Assembly: GCA_043101615.1 (NCBI GenBank)
Contig: JBICID010000027.1
Location: 1 to 51,392, forward strand
Source of the DNA: JBLHKT01 sp043101615
GTDB taxonomy: Bacteria > Planctomycetota > Phycisphaerae > Phycisphaerales > UBA1924
Reading direction: 5' to 3'
DNA: 51,392 bases
Shown here: positions 51,323-51,392 of the stretch, one piece after another
Layout: each line of letters begins with the position of its first letter
How positions within the stretch are numbered: position 1 is the stretch's first letter
Notes under the pieces: model-generated
What the model was told of the DNA's origin: nothing
The model's input: the letters and a program-made list of their open reading frames with translations, nothing else
Database searches by the model: none
Program-made: the position numbers and the translations under genes

Positions 51323-51388
51323 CCGAACCTGAGCGCAGCGAAGGTTCGGATGGGTCCGCCTGAAACCGAACCTTCGCTGCGCTCAGGT
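51323..51388. repeat. inverted repeat after pirin, REP-like / terminator
   Basis: CCGAACCT (51323-51330) and AGGTTCGG (51342-51349) form a hairpin. In addition, 51327-51345 is the exact reverse complement of 51370-51388 (19 bp), so the whole block can form a larger cruciform. It starts 13 bp after the pirin stop and runs nearly to the window edge. Confidence 0.8.
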
Positions 51389-51392
51389 CCGG

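Noticed and set aside
1..51392. CRISPR array, prophage, insertion sequence or biosynthetic megasynthase
   Set aside because: No regularly spaced repeats, no transposase, integrase or phage structural proteins, and no large modular synthase were seen.

Overview
The window is about 51 kb of GC-rich chromosomal DNA with very dense coding. It most likely comes from a planctomycete of the class Phycisphaerae. Four secreted proteins end in paired dockerin-like D-x-N-x-D-G calcium loops, and three of these stop in Gly-Cys ('GC-type dockerin'). Two other secreted proteins end in PEP-CTERM-like anchors. There is also a prepilin of the DUF1559 type, a DUF1573-like protein, a futalosine-pathway MqnA, and a GatB translationally coupled to a divergent sigma-like protein. 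No tRNA, rRNA, CRISPR array, prophage or transposase was seen. The species assignment is inference from these protein types.

Layout. 1-4.4 kb: a secreted collagen-like protein (cut by the window edge), a GDP-fucose-synthase-like epimerase, a membrane endonuclease/exonuclease/phosphatase-fold protein and a GH57 glycosidase. 4.5-13.4 kb: a run of exported proteins, namely an LVIVD propeller with dockerin, a GH81 beta-1,3-glucanase, two more dockerin-tailed proteins and a ChaN/erythromycin-esterase-like protein. 13.5-16.3 kb (minus): an outer-membrane-type protein, a lipoprotein with a heavy-metal-associated domain, a Cys-rich small protein and a secreted dockerin protein. 16.4-18.8 kb: a SAM riboswitch, a Cys/Met-metabolism PLP enzyme and an ACT-less aspartokinase. 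18.8-23.6 kb (minus): an atypical orphan gene between two hairpin repeats, gatB, a sigma-like gene and mqnA. 23.7-27.1 kb: a structured RNA that looks like 6S RNA, a NeuD-like acyltransferase, a KefB-type antiporter and a repeat-rich gap. 27.1-31.4 kb: a translationally coupled lptB / SpoT-like hydrolase / PEGA lipoprotein set and several small zinc-ribbon or membrane proteins. 31.4-37.0 kb: an NTPase/deoxyribosyltransferase-like fusion, a PEP-CTERM-like protein, and a four-gene unit built around a 69-residue six-cysteine secreted peptide. 37.1-45.1 kb: sucD, a hybrid histidine kinase, a DUF1624 membrane protein, a formylglycine-enzyme-like protein and an amidohydrolase. 45.2-48.5 kb: a BlaR1/BlaI-type pair. 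48.8-51.3 kb: a MarR regulator, flavodoxin-type reductase, acetyltransferase and pirin.

The most rewarding signals lie outside the plain gene list: a canonical-looking SAM-I/SAM-IV-class aptamer with downstream competitor sequences; a ~196-nt RNA with 6S architecture and a textbook terminator; a shared TTGT-N4-ACAA operator linking marR and pirin; a BlaR1-like protease whose C-terminal coiled coil carries ten histidines at exact seven-residue spacing; a sigma-70-like protein with an eroded region 2; and the cysteine-rich peptide operon. Everything here was read by eye from the sequence; family assignments were not checked against any database.
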